64,000 bases of DNA from Roseateles sp. DAIF2 (GTDB lineage Bacteria; Pseudomonadota; Gammaproteobacteria; Burkholderiales; Burkholderiaceae_C). This document shows, in pieces, positions 23,983-34,349 of the stretch; position 1 is the stretch's first letter, and every line of letters begins with the position of its first letter. A program made the position numbers and the translations under genes. The notes under the pieces were generated by a model. That model was not told the DNA's origin and made no database searches. It worked only from the letters and a program-made list of their open reading frames with translations. The stretch is taken from NCBI RefSeq assembly GCF_015624425.1, contig NZ_CP049919.1, forward strand, positions 5,642,001 through 5,706,000. The letters are read 5' to 3'.

Positions 23983-26898
23983 ATGTCCGAGCCCAAATCC
24001 GCCCAGCCCATGCCCGACGCGCCGATGATCCGCGTCCGGGGCGCGCGCACCCACAATCTGAAGAACATCGATGTGGACCTGCCGCGCAACCAGCTGGTGG
24101 TGATCACCGGGCTGTCCGGATCGGGCAAGTCCAGCCTGGCCTTCGACACGCTGTATGCGGAGGGCCAGCGGCGCTATGTGGAGAGCCTGTCGGCCTACGC
24201 GCGCCAGTTCCTGCAGCTGATGGACAAGCCGGACGTGGACGTGATCGAGGGCCTGTCGCCGGCGATCTCGATCGAGCAGAAGGCCACCAGCCACAACCCG
24301 CGCTCGACCGTCGGCACGGTGACCGAGATCCACGACTACCTGCGCCTGCTCTACGCCCGCGCCGGCACGCCCTTCTGCCCCGACCACCACCTGCCGCTGG
24401 AGGCGCAGAGCGTCAGCCAGATGGTGGACGCGGTGCTGGCGATGACCGACGAGTCGCGCCTGCTGGTGCTGGCGCCGGTGGTGCGCGACCGCAAGGGCGA
24501 GTTCGTCGAGCTGTTCCAGGACCTGCAGGCGCAGGGCTATGTGCGCTTCCGCGTCGACGGCGTGACGGTCGAGGCGCCGGACATCCCGGTGCTGAAGAAG
24601 GCCGAGAAGCATGACATCGACGTGGTGGTGGACCGCATCAAGCTGCGCCACGACGGCGCCGATGCGCTGCGCCAACGCCTGGCCGAGAGCTTCGAGGCCG
24701 CGCTGCGCCAGGCCGAGGGCCGCGCCCTGGTGCTGAACCTGGACACCGGCGCCGAGACCATCTTCTCCAGCAAGTTCGCCTGCCCGATCTGCAGCTACTC
24801 GCTGCCGGAGCTGGAGCCGCGCCTGTTCTCGTTCAACTCGCCGGTGGGCGCCTGCCCCAGCTGCGAGGGCCTGGGCCAGGTGACGGTGTTCGATCCGGAC
24901 CGCGTGGTCGCCTTCCCGACCCTGAGCCTGGCCAGCGGCGCGGTGAAGGGCTGGGACCGCCGCAACCCCTATACCTTCAGCATGCTGGAGGCGGTGGCCA
25001 AGCATTACGGCTTCGACATCGAGTCGCCCTTCGAGACCCTGCCCGCCGAGGCGCGCCAGGTGTTGCTCTATGGCTCCGGCGAGCAGGAGCTGGTGTTCAG
25101 CTATCAAGGCGAGACCGCCAGCGGCAAGAAGCGCACGGTCAAGCGCTCGCACCCCTTCGAGGGCATCCTGAACAATCTGCAGCGCCGCTTCAAGGAGACC
25201 GACTCCGCCGCGGTGCGCGAGGATCTGGCGCGCTACCAGGCCGCCAAGCCCTGCCCGCATTGCGAGGGCTCGCGCCTGCGCCGAGAGGCGCGCCATGTGG
25301 TGCTGCAGCCGGCCGATGCGCCGGACGGCTTCAAGGGCCGGCCGATCTACGAGGTCGAGCATGCCACCCTGCGCGAGGCGCTGGACTATTTCGAAGGCCT
25401 GAAGCTCAAGGGCGCCAAGGCCGAGATCGGCGACAAGGTGGTGCGCGAGATCGGCGCGCGCCTGCGCTTCCTGAACGATGTGGGCCTGAACTACCTGAGC
25501 CTGGACCGCAGCGCCGACACCTTGTCGGGCGGCGAGGCGCAGCGCATCCGCCTGGCCTCGCAGATCGGCTCCGGCCTGACCGGCGTGATGTATGTGCTGG
25601 ACGAGCCCAGCATCGGCCTGCACCAGCGCGACAACGACCGCCTGATCGCCACCCTGCGCCGGCTGCGCGACCTGGGCAACTCGGTGCTGGTGGTCGAGCA
25701 TGACGAGGACGCGATCCGCGCCGCCGACCATGTGCTGGACCTCGGCCCCGGCGCCGGCGTGCACGGCGGCCAGATCATCGCCCAGGGCACGCCCGAGCAG
25801 GTGGCGGCGAACCCGGATTCGCTGACCGGCCGCTACCTGTCGGGCCGCGAGAAGATCGTGGTGCCGGCCCAGCGCCACAGCCTGGCCGCGATGGAGAACC
25901 CGCAGACCCTGAAGATCATCAACGCGCGCGGCAACAACCTGAAGGGCGTGACGGTCGAGATCCCGGTGGGCCTGCTGACCTGCGTGACCGGCGTCTCCGG
26001 CTCAGGCAAGAGCACCCTGGTCAACGACACGCTCTATGCCGCGGTCTCGAAGAAGCTCTACCAGAGCCATCTGGACCCGGCCGCGCATGACGAGATCGAG
26101 GGCCTGGACGCCTTCGACAAGGTGATCAACGTGGACCAGAGCCCGATCGGCCGCACGCCGCGCAGCAACCCGGCCACCTACACCGGCCTGTTCACGCCGA
26201 TCCGCGAGCTGTTCGCCGAGATGCCGACCGCGCGCGAGCGCGGCTACGGCCCGGGCCGCTTCAGCTTCAACGTGGCCGGCGGCCGCTGCGAGGCCTGCCA
26301 GGGCGACGGCGTGCTGAAGGTGGAGATGCATTTCCTGCCGGACGTCTATGTGCCCTGCGACGTCTGCCATGGCAAGCGCTACAACCGCGAGACCCTGGAG
26401 GTGCTCTACAAGGGCAAGAACATCACCCAGGTGCTGGGCCTGACGATCGAGGACGCGGCCGCCTTCTTCAGCGCCGTGCCCAACATCTCGCGCAAGCTGC
26501 AAACCCTCTTGGATGTGGGCCTGGGCTATGTGAAGCTGGGCCAGAGCGCGACGACCTTATCCGGCGGCGAGGCGCAGCGCGTCAAGCTGGCGCTGGAGCT
26601 CTCCAAGCGCGACACCGGCCGCACGCTCTACATCCTGGACGAGCCGACCACCGGTCTGCATTTCGCCGACATCGCGCTGCTCTTGAAGGTGCTGCATCAG
26701 CTGCGCGACGCGGGCAACACCATCGTCGTGATCGAGCACAACCTCGACGTGATCAAGACCGCCGACTGGCTGATCGACATGGGCCCGGAGGGCGGCGCCG
26801 GTGGGGGTCAGCTCTTGCTGGCCGGCACGCCGGAGGATCTGGCCGCCTTCGAGGGCAGCCACACCGGGCGCTATCTGAAGCCGCTGCTGACTAAATAG
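23983..26898 (+). CDS. uvrA: Excinuclease ABC subunit A
   Basis: The 971-residue UvrA is the damage-recognition ATPase of nucleotide excision repair. Two ABC ATPase halves are complete: Walker [21 protein letters not shown] and [16 protein letters not shown], signatures [18 protein letters not shown] and [18 protein letters not shown], Walker [15 protein letters not shown] and [13 protein letters not shown]. Zinc-binding cysteines are visible in CPIC/CPSC and in CEAC with CDVC. ATG 23983 gives the usual short N-terminus before [15 protein letters not shown]. The 3' end overlaps the convergent PEP-CTERM gene by 8 bp. Confidence 0.98.
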   Translation: MSEPKSAQPMPDAPMIRVRGARTHNLKNIDVDLPRNQLVVITGLSGSGKSSLAFDTLYAEGQRRYVESLSAYARQFLQLMDKPDVDVIEGLSPAISIEQKATSHNPRSTVGTVTEIHDYLRLLYARAGTPFCPDHHLPLEAQSVSQMVDAVLAMTDESRLLVLAPVVRDRKGEFVELFQDLQAQGYVRFRVDGVTVEAPDIPVLKKAEKHDIDVVVDRIKLRHDGADALRQRLAESFEAALRQAEGRALVLNLDTGAETIFSSKFACPICSYSLPELEPRLFSFNSPVGACPSCEGLGQVTVFDPDRVVAFPTLSLASGAVKGWDRRNPYTFSMLEAVAKHYGFDIESPFETLPAEARQVLLYGSGEQELVFSYQGETASGKKRTVKRSHPFEGILNNLQRRFKETDSAAVREDLARYQAAKPCPHCEGSRLRREARHVVLQPADAPDGFKGRPIYEVEHATLREALDYFEGLKLKGAKAEIGDKVVREIGARLRFLNDVGLNYLSLDRSADTLSGGEAQRIRLASQIGSGLTGVMYVLDEPSIGLHQRDNDRLIATLRRLRDLGNSVLVVEHDEDAIRAADHVLDLGPGAGVHGGQIIAQGTPEQVAANPDSLTGRYLSGREKIVVPAQRHSLAAMENPQTLKIINARGNNLKGVTVEIPVGLLTCVTGVSGSGKSTLVNDTLYAAVSKKLYQSHLDPAAHDEIEGLDAFDKVINVDQSPIGRTPRSNPATYTGLFTPIRELFAEMPTARERGYGPGRFSFNVAGGRCEACQGDGVLKVEMHFLPDVYVPCDVCHGKRYNRETLEVLYKGKNITQVLGLTIEDAAAFFSAVPNISRKLQTLLDVGLGYVKLGQSATTLSGGEAQRVKLALELSKRDTGRTLYILDEPTTGLHFADIALLLKVLHQLRDAGNTIVVIEHNLDVIKTADWLIDMGPEGGAGGGQLLLAGTPEDLAAFEGSHTGRYLKPLLTK

Positions 26899-27703
26899 CA
26901 GTAGGAGCGGCGCTCTTGGCCTGGCGGCGGCGAGCCACCCAGCCCAGCGCGCCCAGGCCCAGCACCATCATGGCCCAGGTGCCCGGCTCGGGCACCGGCG
27001 GCGGCACGACCGTGCCGGGCGGCAGCGGCGGGATGCCGTCCAGGCCGCCCATCGGCGGCACCAGGCCACCGCCGCCGATCCCGGGCGTACCGCCCGGCAC
27101 GCTGGTGGTCGGCGTCAGGACGCTGCCGCTCGGCGGCGTGACGCCGGCGATCTGCGAGAAGGTCGGCTCGCTCGAGGGCGCACCGCCGCCGGCCACACCG
27201 GCGCCGGTCGGCTCCATCTCCAGCAGGGCCTGCGGGTCCTCGCCCTCGCGGGCGGCCGAGGCCACATTGCCCGCGGCGGCCGGCGCGCTGGCCTGCGGCG
27301 CCTGGGTGCGCGTGATGCGGCTGACATTGCGACAGACGGTCGGCACCAGGATGCAATGGCCGTCCTCGCAATAGACCAGGCCGCGCTCCTGCATCTTGTC
27401 GGTCCAGCCGGCGCGCGTCACGCTGCCGCAGACGCTGCCCTGGCCAAAATGCATGTCGCGGATCGAGGTGTCGTAGCGGCCCTTGCCCTGGATCGCGTCG
27501 CGCGTGATCGTCACCATCTCGTCGTAGCTGCGCTGTTGCATGCGCGCCTTGAGCTTGGTGCGGGTGGCGGCCGGGATGTCCTTGTAGCGGTCCACGGCCG
27601 CGACCACATCGCCCATGAAGGGATTGACCCCTGGACGATCCCAGGAGCACTGGGGCAAGGTGGCGCCGGAGGCGGCCAAGGCGATGGCGGCGAGCATGGA
27701 CAT
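26891..27703 (-). CDS. MHFG-type PEP-CTERM protein
   Basis: The 270-residue protein has a short hydrophobic N-terminus, a cysteine-containing conserved region with the motif [12 protein letters not shown] (a PEP-CTERM group known as the MHFG family, from memory), a long Pro/Gly-rich region ([19 protein letters not shown]), and the sorting tail [19 protein letters not shown] plus RRR. It should be processed by an exosortase. Start ATG 27703 was chosen over a long unsupported upstream extension. It is the second PEP-CTERM protein in the window. Confidence 0.8.
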   Translation of the reverse strand: MSMLAAIALAASGATLPQCSWDRPGVNPFMGDVVAAVDRYKDIPAATRTKLKARMQQRSYDEMVTITRDAIQGKGRYDTSIRDMHFGQGSVCGSVTRAGWTDKMQERGLVYCEDGHCILVPTVCRNVSRITRTQAPQASAPAAAGNVASAAREGEDPQALLEMEPTGAGVAGGGAPSSEPTFSQIAGVTPPSGSVLTPTTSVPGGTPGIGGGGLVPPMGGLDGIPPLPPGTVVPPPVPEPGTWAMMVLGLGALGWVARRRQAKSAAPTAI

Positions 27704-27897
27704 GTGGATGGACCTGTTCCTAGGACCTGCGTTCGGTTTTTGTTGAGCCTGGTCACCAGTGTAGAAAGACACTACCGAGATCCTGGGCGCCAGCCCCCCC
27801 CCAGGCACGGGAGTTGGGCGCGGGCATATGTCACGGATGGGTCACGATTCGCACAACACCGCACGCGGATAGACTGACGCCGCCCCTCGGAGACCTC

Positions 27898-28500
27898 ATG
27901 AGCACCGTTGTCGACTACTACCTCGCCCCGCAATCGCCCTGGACCTATCTCGGCCACGCGCGCCTGTGCGCCCTGCTGGCCGAGAGCGGCGCCGCGGTGC
28001 GGGTGCGGCCGGTCGATCTGGGCGAGGTGTTCCCGGTCTCCGGCGGCCTGCCGCTGGCCAAGCGCGCGCCGCAGCGCCAGGCCTACCGCCTGCTGGAGCT
28101 GCAGCGCTACAGCAGATGGCTGGGCCTGCCGCTGAACCCGCAGCCGCGTTTCTTCCCCGTCTCGGCCGATGCCGCGGCGCGCCTGATCATCGCGGTGGAC
28201 CGGCAGGATGGCAGCGCCGCCGCGCTGAAGATCGCCGGCGCCATCATGGCCGCGGTCTGGGCCGAGGAGCGCAATATCGCCGACCCCGAAGTGCTGGCCG
28301 CCCTGCTGACCGAGCAGGGCCTGGCCAGCGCGCGGCTTCACGAGATCGAGGCGCAGCGGCCCAGCTATGCCGAGTACACCCGCCAGGCGATCGAGGCCGG
28401 CGTGTTCGGCGCGCCGAGCTATGTGGTGGACGGCGAGATCTTCTGGGGCCAGGACCGGCTCGACTTCCTGCGCCGCCGCCTGCTGGGCCCGCAGGCCTGA
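27898..28500 (+). CDS. DsbA-fold 2-hydroxychromene-2-carboxylate isomerase-like protein
   Basis: The 200-residue protein has a kappa-class GST/DsbA fold: N-terminal VDYYLAPQSPWTYLG with the conserved Ser-Pro at the active site in place of a CxxC, and C-terminal GVFGAPSYVVDGEIFWGQDRLDFL, typical of the 2-hydroxychromene-2-carboxylate isomerase family, which rearranges intermediates of naphthalene-type degradation using glutathione. No other aromatic degradation genes are nearby, so the substrate is open. ATG 27898 matches the family start. Confidence 0.88.
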   Translation: MSTVVDYYLAPQSPWTYLGHARLCALLAESGAAVRVRPVDLGEVFPVSGGLPLAKRAPQRQAYRLLELQRYSRWLGLPLNPQPRFFPVSADAAARLIIAVDRQDGSAAALKIAGAIMAAVWAEERNIADPEVLAALLTEQGLASARLHEIEAQRPSYAEYTRQAIEAGVFGAPSYVVDGEIFWGQDRLDFLRRRLLGPQA

Positions 28501-28516
28501 GAGGTTTGCAGAAGTC

Positions 28517-28918
28517 GTGACCGTGCCCCTACCTACCGAAACCCCGCGCCATGTCCTCTACGTGGAGGACGACCGCCTCAACATCGTGCTGATGGAAGAG
28601 GTGTTCCGCCGCCTGCCGCCGGGCTGGACCCTGGACTGCGTCGAGGACGGGGGCCAGGCCTTGCTGGCCGTTGCCGAACGCCGCCCCGACCTGCTGCTGA
28701 TCGACATGAACCTGCCCGACATGAACGGGCTGGAACTGCTGGCGCGCCTCGCTGAGCAAACAAGCCAAGATGCCCTCCCGCCCTGCGTCGCGCTGTCGGC
28801 CGACGCACTGCCCGAGCAGGTGCAGGCCGCGCGCGCGGCGGGCTTTTGCGACTACTGGCTGAAGCCGATCGACGTGCTGCGGCTGGCGCAGGCACTGCAG
28901 GACTTCGCGCCGCGCTAG
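28517..28918 (+). CDS. Stand-alone receiver-domain protein
   Basis: This 133-residue single-domain response regulator has the acidic pocket in VLYVEDDRLN, phospho-acceptor Asp63 in LLLIDMNLPD, conserved Ser/Ala switch region (VALSADA) and Lys in YWLKPID. It has no output domain, so it may act as a phosphate relay, for example with a hybrid kinase. The start is a GTG (28517 or 28523); no ATG is available. It follows the isomerase gene after 16 bp. Confidence 0.8.
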   Translation: MTVPLPTETPRHVLYVEDDRLNIVLMEEVFRRLPPGWTLDCVEDGGQALLAVAERRPDLLLIDMNLPDMNGLELLARLAEQTSQDALPPCVALSADALPEQVQAARAAGFCDYWLKPIDVLRLAQALQDFAPR

Positions 28919-28926
28919 CAAAGAAA

Positions 28927-28947
28927 AAGCCCGGCGATGCCGGGCTT
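28927..28947 (-). terminator. Terminator of the SWIB/H1-like gene
   Basis: Perfect arms AAGCCCGGC (28927-28935) and GCCGGGCTT (28939-28947) enclose a 3-base loop. The A-rich flank on the left indicates minus-strand termination, just beyond the SWIB gene; being symmetrical it may also stop the receiver gene. Confidence 0.85.
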
Positions 28948-28990
28948 GGCACTGAAGCGGTGCGCTGGGAGCGCACCGCTTCACGATGCA

Positions 28991-29410
28991 TCACTTCAGG
29001 TGGCTGTTGATCAGCTTGGTCATCTCGAACATGTCGGCCTTGGCCTTGCCGAAGATCTCCTTCAGCTTGGCGTCGGCGATGATGACGCGCTTCTGCACCT
29101 CGTCCTGCAGCTTGTTCTTCTTGATGTACTCCCACACCTTCTTGGTCACGTCGGTGCGCGGCAGCGGGGCTGCGCCGACGATGGCGGCCAGCGCGGCGCT
29201 GGGCGTCATGGCCTTCATGAAGGCGGCGTTGGGAGTGCGCTTCTTGGCGGGTGCGGCGGCCTTCTTGGCGGGTGCAGCCTTCTTAGCGGGGGCTGCCTTC
29301 TTCGCCGGCGCGGCCTTCTTGGCCGGAGCTGCCGCCTTCTTGGCCGGAGCGGCCTTCTTGGCCGGAGCTGCCGCCTTCTTGGCGGGCGCGGCCTTCTTCG
29401 CAGTTGCCAT
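28991..29410 (-). CDS. SWIB/MDM2-domain protein with histone H1-like tail
   Basis: The 139-residue protein has two parts. Residues 1 to about 58 are tandem AAPAKKA-type repeats, a lysine/alanine-rich tail like histone H1 and bacterial H1-like proteins, expected to bind DNA. Residues about 60-139 form a SWIB domain (TPSAALAAIVGAAPLPRTDV, then KKVWEYIKKNKLQD and KLKEIFG). Such fusions occur in betaproteobacteria and chlamydiae and are taken as nucleoid-associated; the regulatory role is unknown. ATG 29410 is preferred (MATAKKAAP). The repeat number is likely variable between strains. Confidence 0.9.
   Translation of the reverse strand: MATAKKAAPAKKAAAPAKKAAPAKKAAAPAKKAAPAKKAAPAKKAAPAKKAAAPAKKRTPNAAFMKAMTPSAALAAIVGAAPLPRTDVTKKVWEYIKKNKLQDEVQKRVIIADAKLKEIFGKAKADMFEMTKLINSHLK
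29224..29405 (-). repeat. Coding tandem repeats (Lys/Ala/Pro-rich)
   Basis: About ten degenerate units based on GCCTTCTTGGCCGGAGC (plus strand) run through the 5' half of the SWIB gene. They keep the reading frame and encode the (A)APAKKA repeats, so slippage here would change tail length without frameshift when whole codons change. Confidence 0.8.
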
Positions 29411-29607
29411 TTCGATTCTCTCCATCAAAGGTTGTTGATGTGCCGGGTCCGGGCGAAGGTCGCGTACAACATCGCTGCACAGCCTTCAATCTCTCTGGCA
29501 CCTAGCGCAGGCAATGGTACTGCGCACCTATCGCATTGAGAAGGCTTTCATAGGGGAGGAAGACCCCAAATCGCCCCTATTGATGCGCTCTTTGTCGCGG
29601 CCGTGCA

Positions 29608-30735
29608 TCAAATCCGCGATGGCCACAGCATCTGCGGGCCCGCCTCGCGCGTTTCCCTGCAGCCGCTGAGGGCCATCGCGATCTCGAGTTCGTCGCGCAG
29701 CAGACGCAGCGCGTGGGCCACGCCGAGCGCACCGGCCGCCGCCAGCGCGTGCACATAGGGCCGCCCCAGCAGCACCGCATCGGCACCCAGGCACAGGGCC
29801 TTCAGCACATCGGTGCCGCGCCGGATGCCACCGTCGACCAGCAATGGGAAACCCGCGCCGACCGCGGCGCGCAGCACCGGCAGCAGCTCGGCGGTGGCGG
29901 GCAGCGCATCGAGCGTGCGGCCGCCATGGTTCGACACGATCAGGCCCGCGACACCGCGGCGCTGCGCCTCGAGCGCATCGTCCGGATGGGCCACGCCCTT
30001 GAGCAGCAGCGGCAGGCGGCTGTGCTCGCGCAGCCAGTCCAGGGTGGACCAGGTGGCCGCGCGCGGCATCAGGCCGTCGAACATCGCGCTCTGGCCGGGC
30101 GCCAGATTCAGCGGTTTCTTCAAGCCGCCCAGATTGACCGCGCGCACATCGTCCGGCAGCTTGAAGCCGGCGCGCCGCTCGCGATCGCGCGCGCCATGCA
30201 CCGGCGCATCGACGGTCAGCACCAGGGCCTCGAAGCCGGCCGCCTCGACGCGCCGCAGCAGCTCGGCCATGAAGACGCGGTCGTCGCGCCAGTAGAGCTG
30301 GAACCACAGCGGACCGCGGCCCGGCTCGTCCAGCACCGCGCGCGCCACCGGCTCCATCGGCACGCTGGCCTGGGCGCTGAGAATCAGGCCGGCGCCCTGC
30401 GCCGCGGCGGCATAGGCGCTGGCCAGCTCGCCGTCGGGATGGGCCAGGCGCTGATAGGCGATCGGCGCCAGCAGCACCGGCTGCGGCCATTCGCGCCCCA
30501 GCAGGCTGATGCGGGTATGCCCGCCCGAGAGGTCGCGCAGCACGCGCGGCCACAGCCGCAGCGCATCCCAGGCCGCACGGTTGGCCTGCAGCACTCGCTC
30601 ATCGGCCGCGCCACCGCTCAGATAGGCGAAGGCCTGCTCGCTCATGCGCGCGCGCGCATGCGGCTCGAAATCGGCCAGGTTGACGACGTCGGCCGGGATC
30701 TGCTGCAGCGGCATGAGTCCGGGCGTCGTACTCAT
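29608..30735 (-). CDS. FMN-dependent alpha-hydroxy-acid dehydrogenase/oxidase
   Basis: The 375-residue TIM-barrel flavoenzyme is of the lactate oxidase/glycolate oxidase type. Visible are YLSGGAADE near the N-terminus, the catalytic His-Gly-Gly-Arg block [11 protein letters not shown], the Lys in LLLKGV and the FMN phosphate site [28 protein letters not shown]. The substrate 2-hydroxy acid cannot be told. The ATG at 30735 overlaps the stop of the PiuC-like gene, so it is the last gene of the iron-related minus-strand cluster, an uncommon partner for that pathway. Confidence 0.9.
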   Translation of the reverse strand: MSTTPGLMPLQQIPADVVNLADFEPHARARMSEQAFAYLSGGAADERVLQANRAAWDALRLWPRVLRDLSGGHTRISLLGREWPQPVLLAPIAYQRLAHPDGELASAYAAAAQGAGLILSAQASVPMEPVARAVLDEPGRGPLWFQLYWRDDRVFMAELLRRVEAAGFEALVLTVDAPVHGARDRERRAGFKLPDDVRAVNLGGLKKPLNLAPGQSAMFDGLMPRAATWSTLDWLREHSRLPLLLKGVAHPDDALEAQRRGVAGLIVSNHGGRTLDALPATAELLPVLRAAVGAGFPLLVDGGIRRGTDVLKALCLGADAVLLGRPYVHALAAAGALGVAHALRLLRDELEIAMALSGCRETREAGPQMLWPSRI

Positions 30736-31415
30736 GTGTCCGCCCACATGCGCAGCAGGTTGTGATAAGTGCCGGTCAGCTGCACCGTCGCCTCGGACTC
30801 GCCATGCTCGGCGCGCAGCCGCATCAGGCTCATGTCCATCTCGAACAGCAGGCGACGCTGCTCGTCGCTGCGCACCATGCTCTCGATCCAGAAGAAGCTG
30901 GCGAGGCGGGCGCCGCGGGTGACCGGCGCGACCTGGTGCACGCTGGTGCCGGGGTAGAGGATCATGTCGCCGGCGGCCAGCTTGACGCGCTGCTCACCGA
31001 AGGTGTCCTGCACCACCAGCTCGCCGCCGTAATAGTCCGCGGGATCGGCCAGGAACAGGGTGCAGGAGATGTCGGTGCGCACGCGCTGCTGACCGCCCGG
31101 CAGGTAGCGCACCGCCTGGTCGACATGCGGGCCATAGGCATTGGCGCCGCCGCCGTAGCGATTGAACATCGGCGGCAGCACGCGCTTGGGCAGCGCGGCG
31201 GAGAAGAAGATCGGATGCCGCTCCAGCGCCTGCAGCACCAGCTGCTGCAGCGCCTGGGCCTCGGCACCAGCCGGGTTCAGCTGCTCGTTGTTCTTGACCC
31301 GGGCGGCTTGCGACCCGGCGGTCTGGCGCCCATCCTCCCACGCGGCCTCGCGCAACAGCGCTTGCGCCCGGGCCAGCGCCTCGGGGGTCAGGACTTGTTC
31401 GATCTTCAGCAGCAT
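30732..31415 (-). CDS. piuC: PKHD-type Fe(II)/2-oxoglutarate hydroxylase (PiuC-like)
   Basis: The 227-residue dioxygenase has the conserved PiuC/YbiX layout: [12 protein letters not shown] start, [20 protein letters not shown] with the iron ligands His-x-Asp, [16 protein letters not shown], and the distal His in [17 protein letters not shown] with the Arg for 2-oxoglutarate. In other proteobacteria it accompanies the siderophore receptors PiuA/Fiu, exactly as here, and is iron-regulated; its substrate is not established. ATG 31415 was chosen as the family-like start. A terminator separates it from the receptor gene. Confidence 0.93.
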   Translation of the reverse strand: MLLKIEQVLTPEALARAQALLREAAWEDGRQTAGSQAARVKNNEQLNPAGAEAQALQQLVLQALERHPIFFSAALPKRVLPPMFNRYGGGANAYGPHVDQAVRYLPGGQQRVRTDISCTLFLADPADYYGGELVVQDTFGEQRVKLAAGDMILYPGTSVHQVAPVTRGARLASFFWIESMVRSDEQRRLLFEMDMSLMRLRAEHGESEATVQLTGTYHNLLRMWADT

Positions 31416-31434
31416 GGACGGCGCATCCTCATGC

Positions 31435-31463
31435 AAAAAAGGCCCGGAGCACCGCCCCGGGCC
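31435..31463 (-). terminator. Terminator or attenuator between receptor and piuC
   Basis: Arms GGCCCGG (31441-31447) and CCGGGCC (31457-31463) enclose a 9-base loop; AAAAAA at 31435-31440 gives a T-run on the minus strand. It lies after the siderophore receptor and just before piuC, so it may limit readthrough and lower piuC expression relative to the receptor. Confidence 0.75.
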
Positions 31464-31523
31464 AACAAAGGCCTCTTTGGAGAGAAGTTTAGCGAGCCGG
31501 CCGGAGCCGGCTCGTGCGCTGGA

Positions 31524-33779
31524 TCAGAACTTGTAGGCGACCGTCATCTGCAGATCACGCCCCTTGCCGGGGATGTAGTGGCCGCGATAGAGCATGTCGG
31601 CATACAGCTTGTTGCTGATGTTGGTCAGGTTGGCCTTGAAGCTCAGCTTGTCCACCGTGTACTCGGCCATCAGGTCGGCGGTGATGAACTTCGGCGCCCA
31701 CGTGGCCGGCGCCAGCTGCGGCGTGTCACCGCTGCGCGCGTTCAGGCCCAGACCCAGACGCAGGGCCGGCGTCACCTTGTAGGTGGTCCAGATCGTGCCA
31801 CTGTGGCGCGGGGTCAGGCCGGGACGCGAACCGACGGCCTCGCCGGCAGCGGCGGCAGCGCTGGCCTTGTCCACCTTGGCATTCGGGATGTAGGCATACG
31901 AAGCGAAGATCTCCCATTCGGGCGTGATGCGGCCGGCAATGTCGAACTCCAGACCGGAGGCATGACGCTCGCCCGACAGCACGTAGTTGCAGGCATTGAC
32001 CGTCTCGGAGTCGCGGTTGCGCTCGTTGTACTTGGTGGCGCGGAACAACGCGAAACGGGTCGTATAGCGACCTTCGGCCCAATCCAGCTTGCCACCCAGT
32101 TCGATGTTGCGGCTGGACTCGGGATCGACATTGGCCGTACCGGCGTCGTACTGATAGGTATCGCCCGAAGTATTGAACGAGGTGCCGTAGGAGAAGTGAT
32201 AGGACTGTGCCGCCGTAGGCTGGAACAGCACGCCCGCGCGCTTGCTCCACAGCGAGTCGCTGCGACTGACCTTGGCCGCAACCGGCACGCCGCAAATGTT
32301 GTTACCCGGGTTGACCGCGATGTTGTGGTACGTCCCCTCAAAGCGATCCCAGCGCAGGCCACCCAGCAGCTTCCACTGCGGGGTCAGCTGCAGCAGGTTC
32401 TGGACATAGGCCGCCTGCCCCTTGGCGTCGAACGTACGATTCAAGGTGACGGGCCGCGCAGCCTCGTTGGCCGAACCACCGTCGTTGGGGTTGCCGATCG
32501 TGGTCGTCGGCTTGGCCAGCGCGGGCACGCCGTAGTTCTTGAAATCCTCATGCGCCAGCTCCAGGCCCGCGGTCACGTCATGCTTCAGACCGAACCAGCC
32601 GAACTTGCCGCTGTAGTCGCTCTGCAGGTACTGGGTATCCATGTCCTGGATCTTGGCCTGACTGCCGCGTGTCAGCACGGTGGCATTGCTGATCGTGTCG
32701 GAAGTGACGGCCTTGCGGTCCGGTTGCGACGCGGCACCGGCAAAGCGGATCGCGCTGGCGCGCAGGTCGCGATCGTAGGTCGCGGCGCGGAACTGGGTGC
32801 GCAGCTCGCCGCCATCCAGGAAGCGGTGCACATGACCGATGGTGCCGTAGGCGACGCTGGACTTGCTGTAGTCGCTGGCGGCGCCGTAGTAGTTCTTCGG
32901 GTCGATGTGGATCAGGCGGTCGCCACCCTTGGTCGGGCCTGGGGTCAGCCAAGGCATGCCGTAGTGCACACCGTTGTTGTTGTCCAGGTAGTAGAAGCTG
33001 ACCAGGAATTCGTCGGCCGTGCCGATGCCCCAGCGGAAGCTGGGCGCAACGCCCTGCTTGCTGATCTTGTTGCCGCGGTTGTCGGCCTCGGTCACCATCG
33101 TCGAGACGCGGAAGGCGGCATCCTCGCCGGTCTTCATGTTGGCATCGCCGACCACGCGGAAATAGCCGCCCTGGCCACCGGTGACGGCCACCTCGCCTTG
33201 GTTGATCAGCAGCGGCAGCTTATTGACCTGGTTCACCGCGCCGCCGGTAGAGCCGCGGCCAAACAGCATCGAGGCCGAGCCGCGCAGCACTTCGAGGCGG
33301 TCGTAGTTGAAGGTGTCGCGCTCATAGAAGGCCGGATCGCGCATGCCGTCGATGAAGATGTCGCCGGTGGATTGCAGCGAGAAGCCGCGCAGGCGGATGT
33401 CTTCCTCGCCGCCTTCGGCCGCCTGGAAGGAGATGCCGGCGGTGTTCTTCAGCGCATCCTTCAGGGTGTCGAGGTTGCGGTCATCAATCAGGCGTTCGGT
33501 CACCACGGTCACCGACTGCGGAATGTCGCGCAGTTCCTGCTTGCCCTTGCCGATGCGGGTCTCGGTGGCCTGGTAGTCGTCCTTGCCGGCGCGCTCGGTG
33601 CTGGCCTTGGCGCGCACCACGGGCAGCGCGGTCTCGGTCTTGGCCGGCTCGGCGGCCGGGGCGGTCTGGGCCAGCGCGGCCGAGGCCAGGCCGAAGCCGG
33701 CGGCGAGCGCGCCCAGGGGCAGCAGGGTGGCGGCGGCCCGCGCCTGGACGGCGGGCTTGTGCGTTTTACGACGGGTCAT
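31524..33779 (-). CDS. TonB-dependent siderophore receptor (Fiu/PiuA-like)
   Basis: The 751-residue receptor has a signal peptide ending ALAQ, a plug domain with the siderophore-receptor signatures LRDIPQSVTVVTERLI, IRLRGFSLQSTGDIFIDGMRDPAFYERDTFN and EVLRGSASMLFGRGSTGGAVNQVNK, and a barrel ending in QMTVAYKF. Together with piuC next door it matches the catecholate receptors Fiu/PiuA. It follows exbD after about 125 bp without a strong terminator, so it is probably part of the Fur-controlled tonB operon. Confidence 0.94.
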   Translation of the reverse strand: MTRRKTHKPAVQARAAATLLPLGALAAGFGLASAALAQTAPAAEPAKTETALPVVRAKASTERAGKDDYQATETRIGKGKQELRDIPQSVTVVTERLIDDRNLDTLKDALKNTAGISFQAAEGGEEDIRLRGFSLQSTGDIFIDGMRDPAFYERDTFNYDRLEVLRGSASMLFGRGSTGGAVNQVNKLPLLINQGEVAVTGGQGGYFRVVGDANMKTGEDAAFRVSTMVTEADNRGNKISKQGVAPSFRWGIGTADEFLVSFYYLDNNNGVHYGMPWLTPGPTKGGDRLIHIDPKNYYGAASDYSKSSVAYGTIGHVHRFLDGGELRTQFRAATYDRDLRASAIRFAGAASQPDRKAVTSDTISNATVLTRGSQAKIQDMDTQYLQSDYSGKFGWFGLKHDVTAGLELAHEDFKNYGVPALAKPTTTIGNPNDGGSANEAARPVTLNRTFDAKGQAAYVQNLLQLTPQWKLLGGLRWDRFEGTYHNIAVNPGNNICGVPVAAKVSRSDSLWSKRAGVLFQPTAAQSYHFSYGTSFNTSGDTYQYDAGTANVDPESSRNIELGGKLDWAEGRYTTRFALFRATKYNERNRDSETVNACNYVLSGERHASGLEFDIAGRITPEWEIFASYAYIPNAKVDKASAAAAAGEAVGSRPGLTPRHSGTIWTTYKVTPALRLGLGLNARSGDTPQLAPATWAPKFITADLMAEYTVDKLSFKANLTNISNKLYADMLYRGHYIPGKGRDLQMTVAYKF

Positions 33780-33904
33780 GGGGAGGACTCCTGTTTGCTT
33801 GTGTTGAACTGGCTAGGAAACGGACGGGCATGGCGCTGCCCGGACGACCTGGCTGCAGCGCGGGGCTGGTGGCTTGGCCGCCTAGATGTAGGACAGCGGG
33901 AGAA

Positions 33905-34324
33905 CTAGGGCCGCTCGGGCTCGCTGACGAAGCCGACCTTGGTCAGGCCGGCCTTGGACGCGTCGGCCAGGGTTTCGGCGACGAGTCGGTAGGCGACGTT
34001 CTGGTCGGCGCGCAGATGCACCTCGGGCTGGTTCGGCTTCTGGCCCTCGGCCGCGAAGCGGGCCTGGGCCTCGGCGCGGGTCACGACCTCGCCGTTCCAG
34101 AAGCGGTCGCCGGCCGCGTCGATCGCGAACTCGACCTTCTCGGGCTTCAGCTCATTGGCCTGCGAACTGACCTTGGGCAGGTCCAGCTTGACCGCATGGG
34201 TCAGCAGCGGGGCGGTGACGATGAAGATCACCAGCAGCACCAGCATCACGTCGATCAGCGGGACCATATTGATCTCCGCCACCGGCGCGCCGCCGCGTTT
34301 GCTGTCGAAGGAAGCGAATGCCAT
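33905..34324 (-). CDS. exbD: Biopolymer transport protein ExbD
   Basis: This 139-residue subunit of the TonB energising complex has a short cytoplasmic N-terminus (GGAPVAEINMVPLIDVMLVLL) leading into one membrane helix that carries the conserved proton-pathway Asp, then a periplasmic domain. ExbD works with ExbB to harvest the proton gradient for TonB. It lies 25 bp after exbB on the same strand. Confidence 0.94.
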   Translation of the reverse strand: MAFASFDSKRGGAPVAEINMVPLIDVMLVLLVIFIVTAPLLTHAVKLDLPKVSSQANELKPEKVEFAIDAAGDRFWNGEVVTRAEAQARFAAEGQKPNQPEVHLRADQNVAYRLVAETLADASKAGLTKVGFVSEPERP

Positions 34325-34349
34325 GGCTCGGGCTCCTTGCTGATGCGGC

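Noticed and set aside
29224..29405. Regularly spaced repeats resembling a CRISPR array
   Set aside because: The units are contiguous coding repeats of AAPAKKA without unique spacers.
30762..33908. 1048-codon plus-strand open frame antisense to the siderophore receptor and piuC
   Set aside because: The opposite strand has unmistakable motifs; the plus frame has none.
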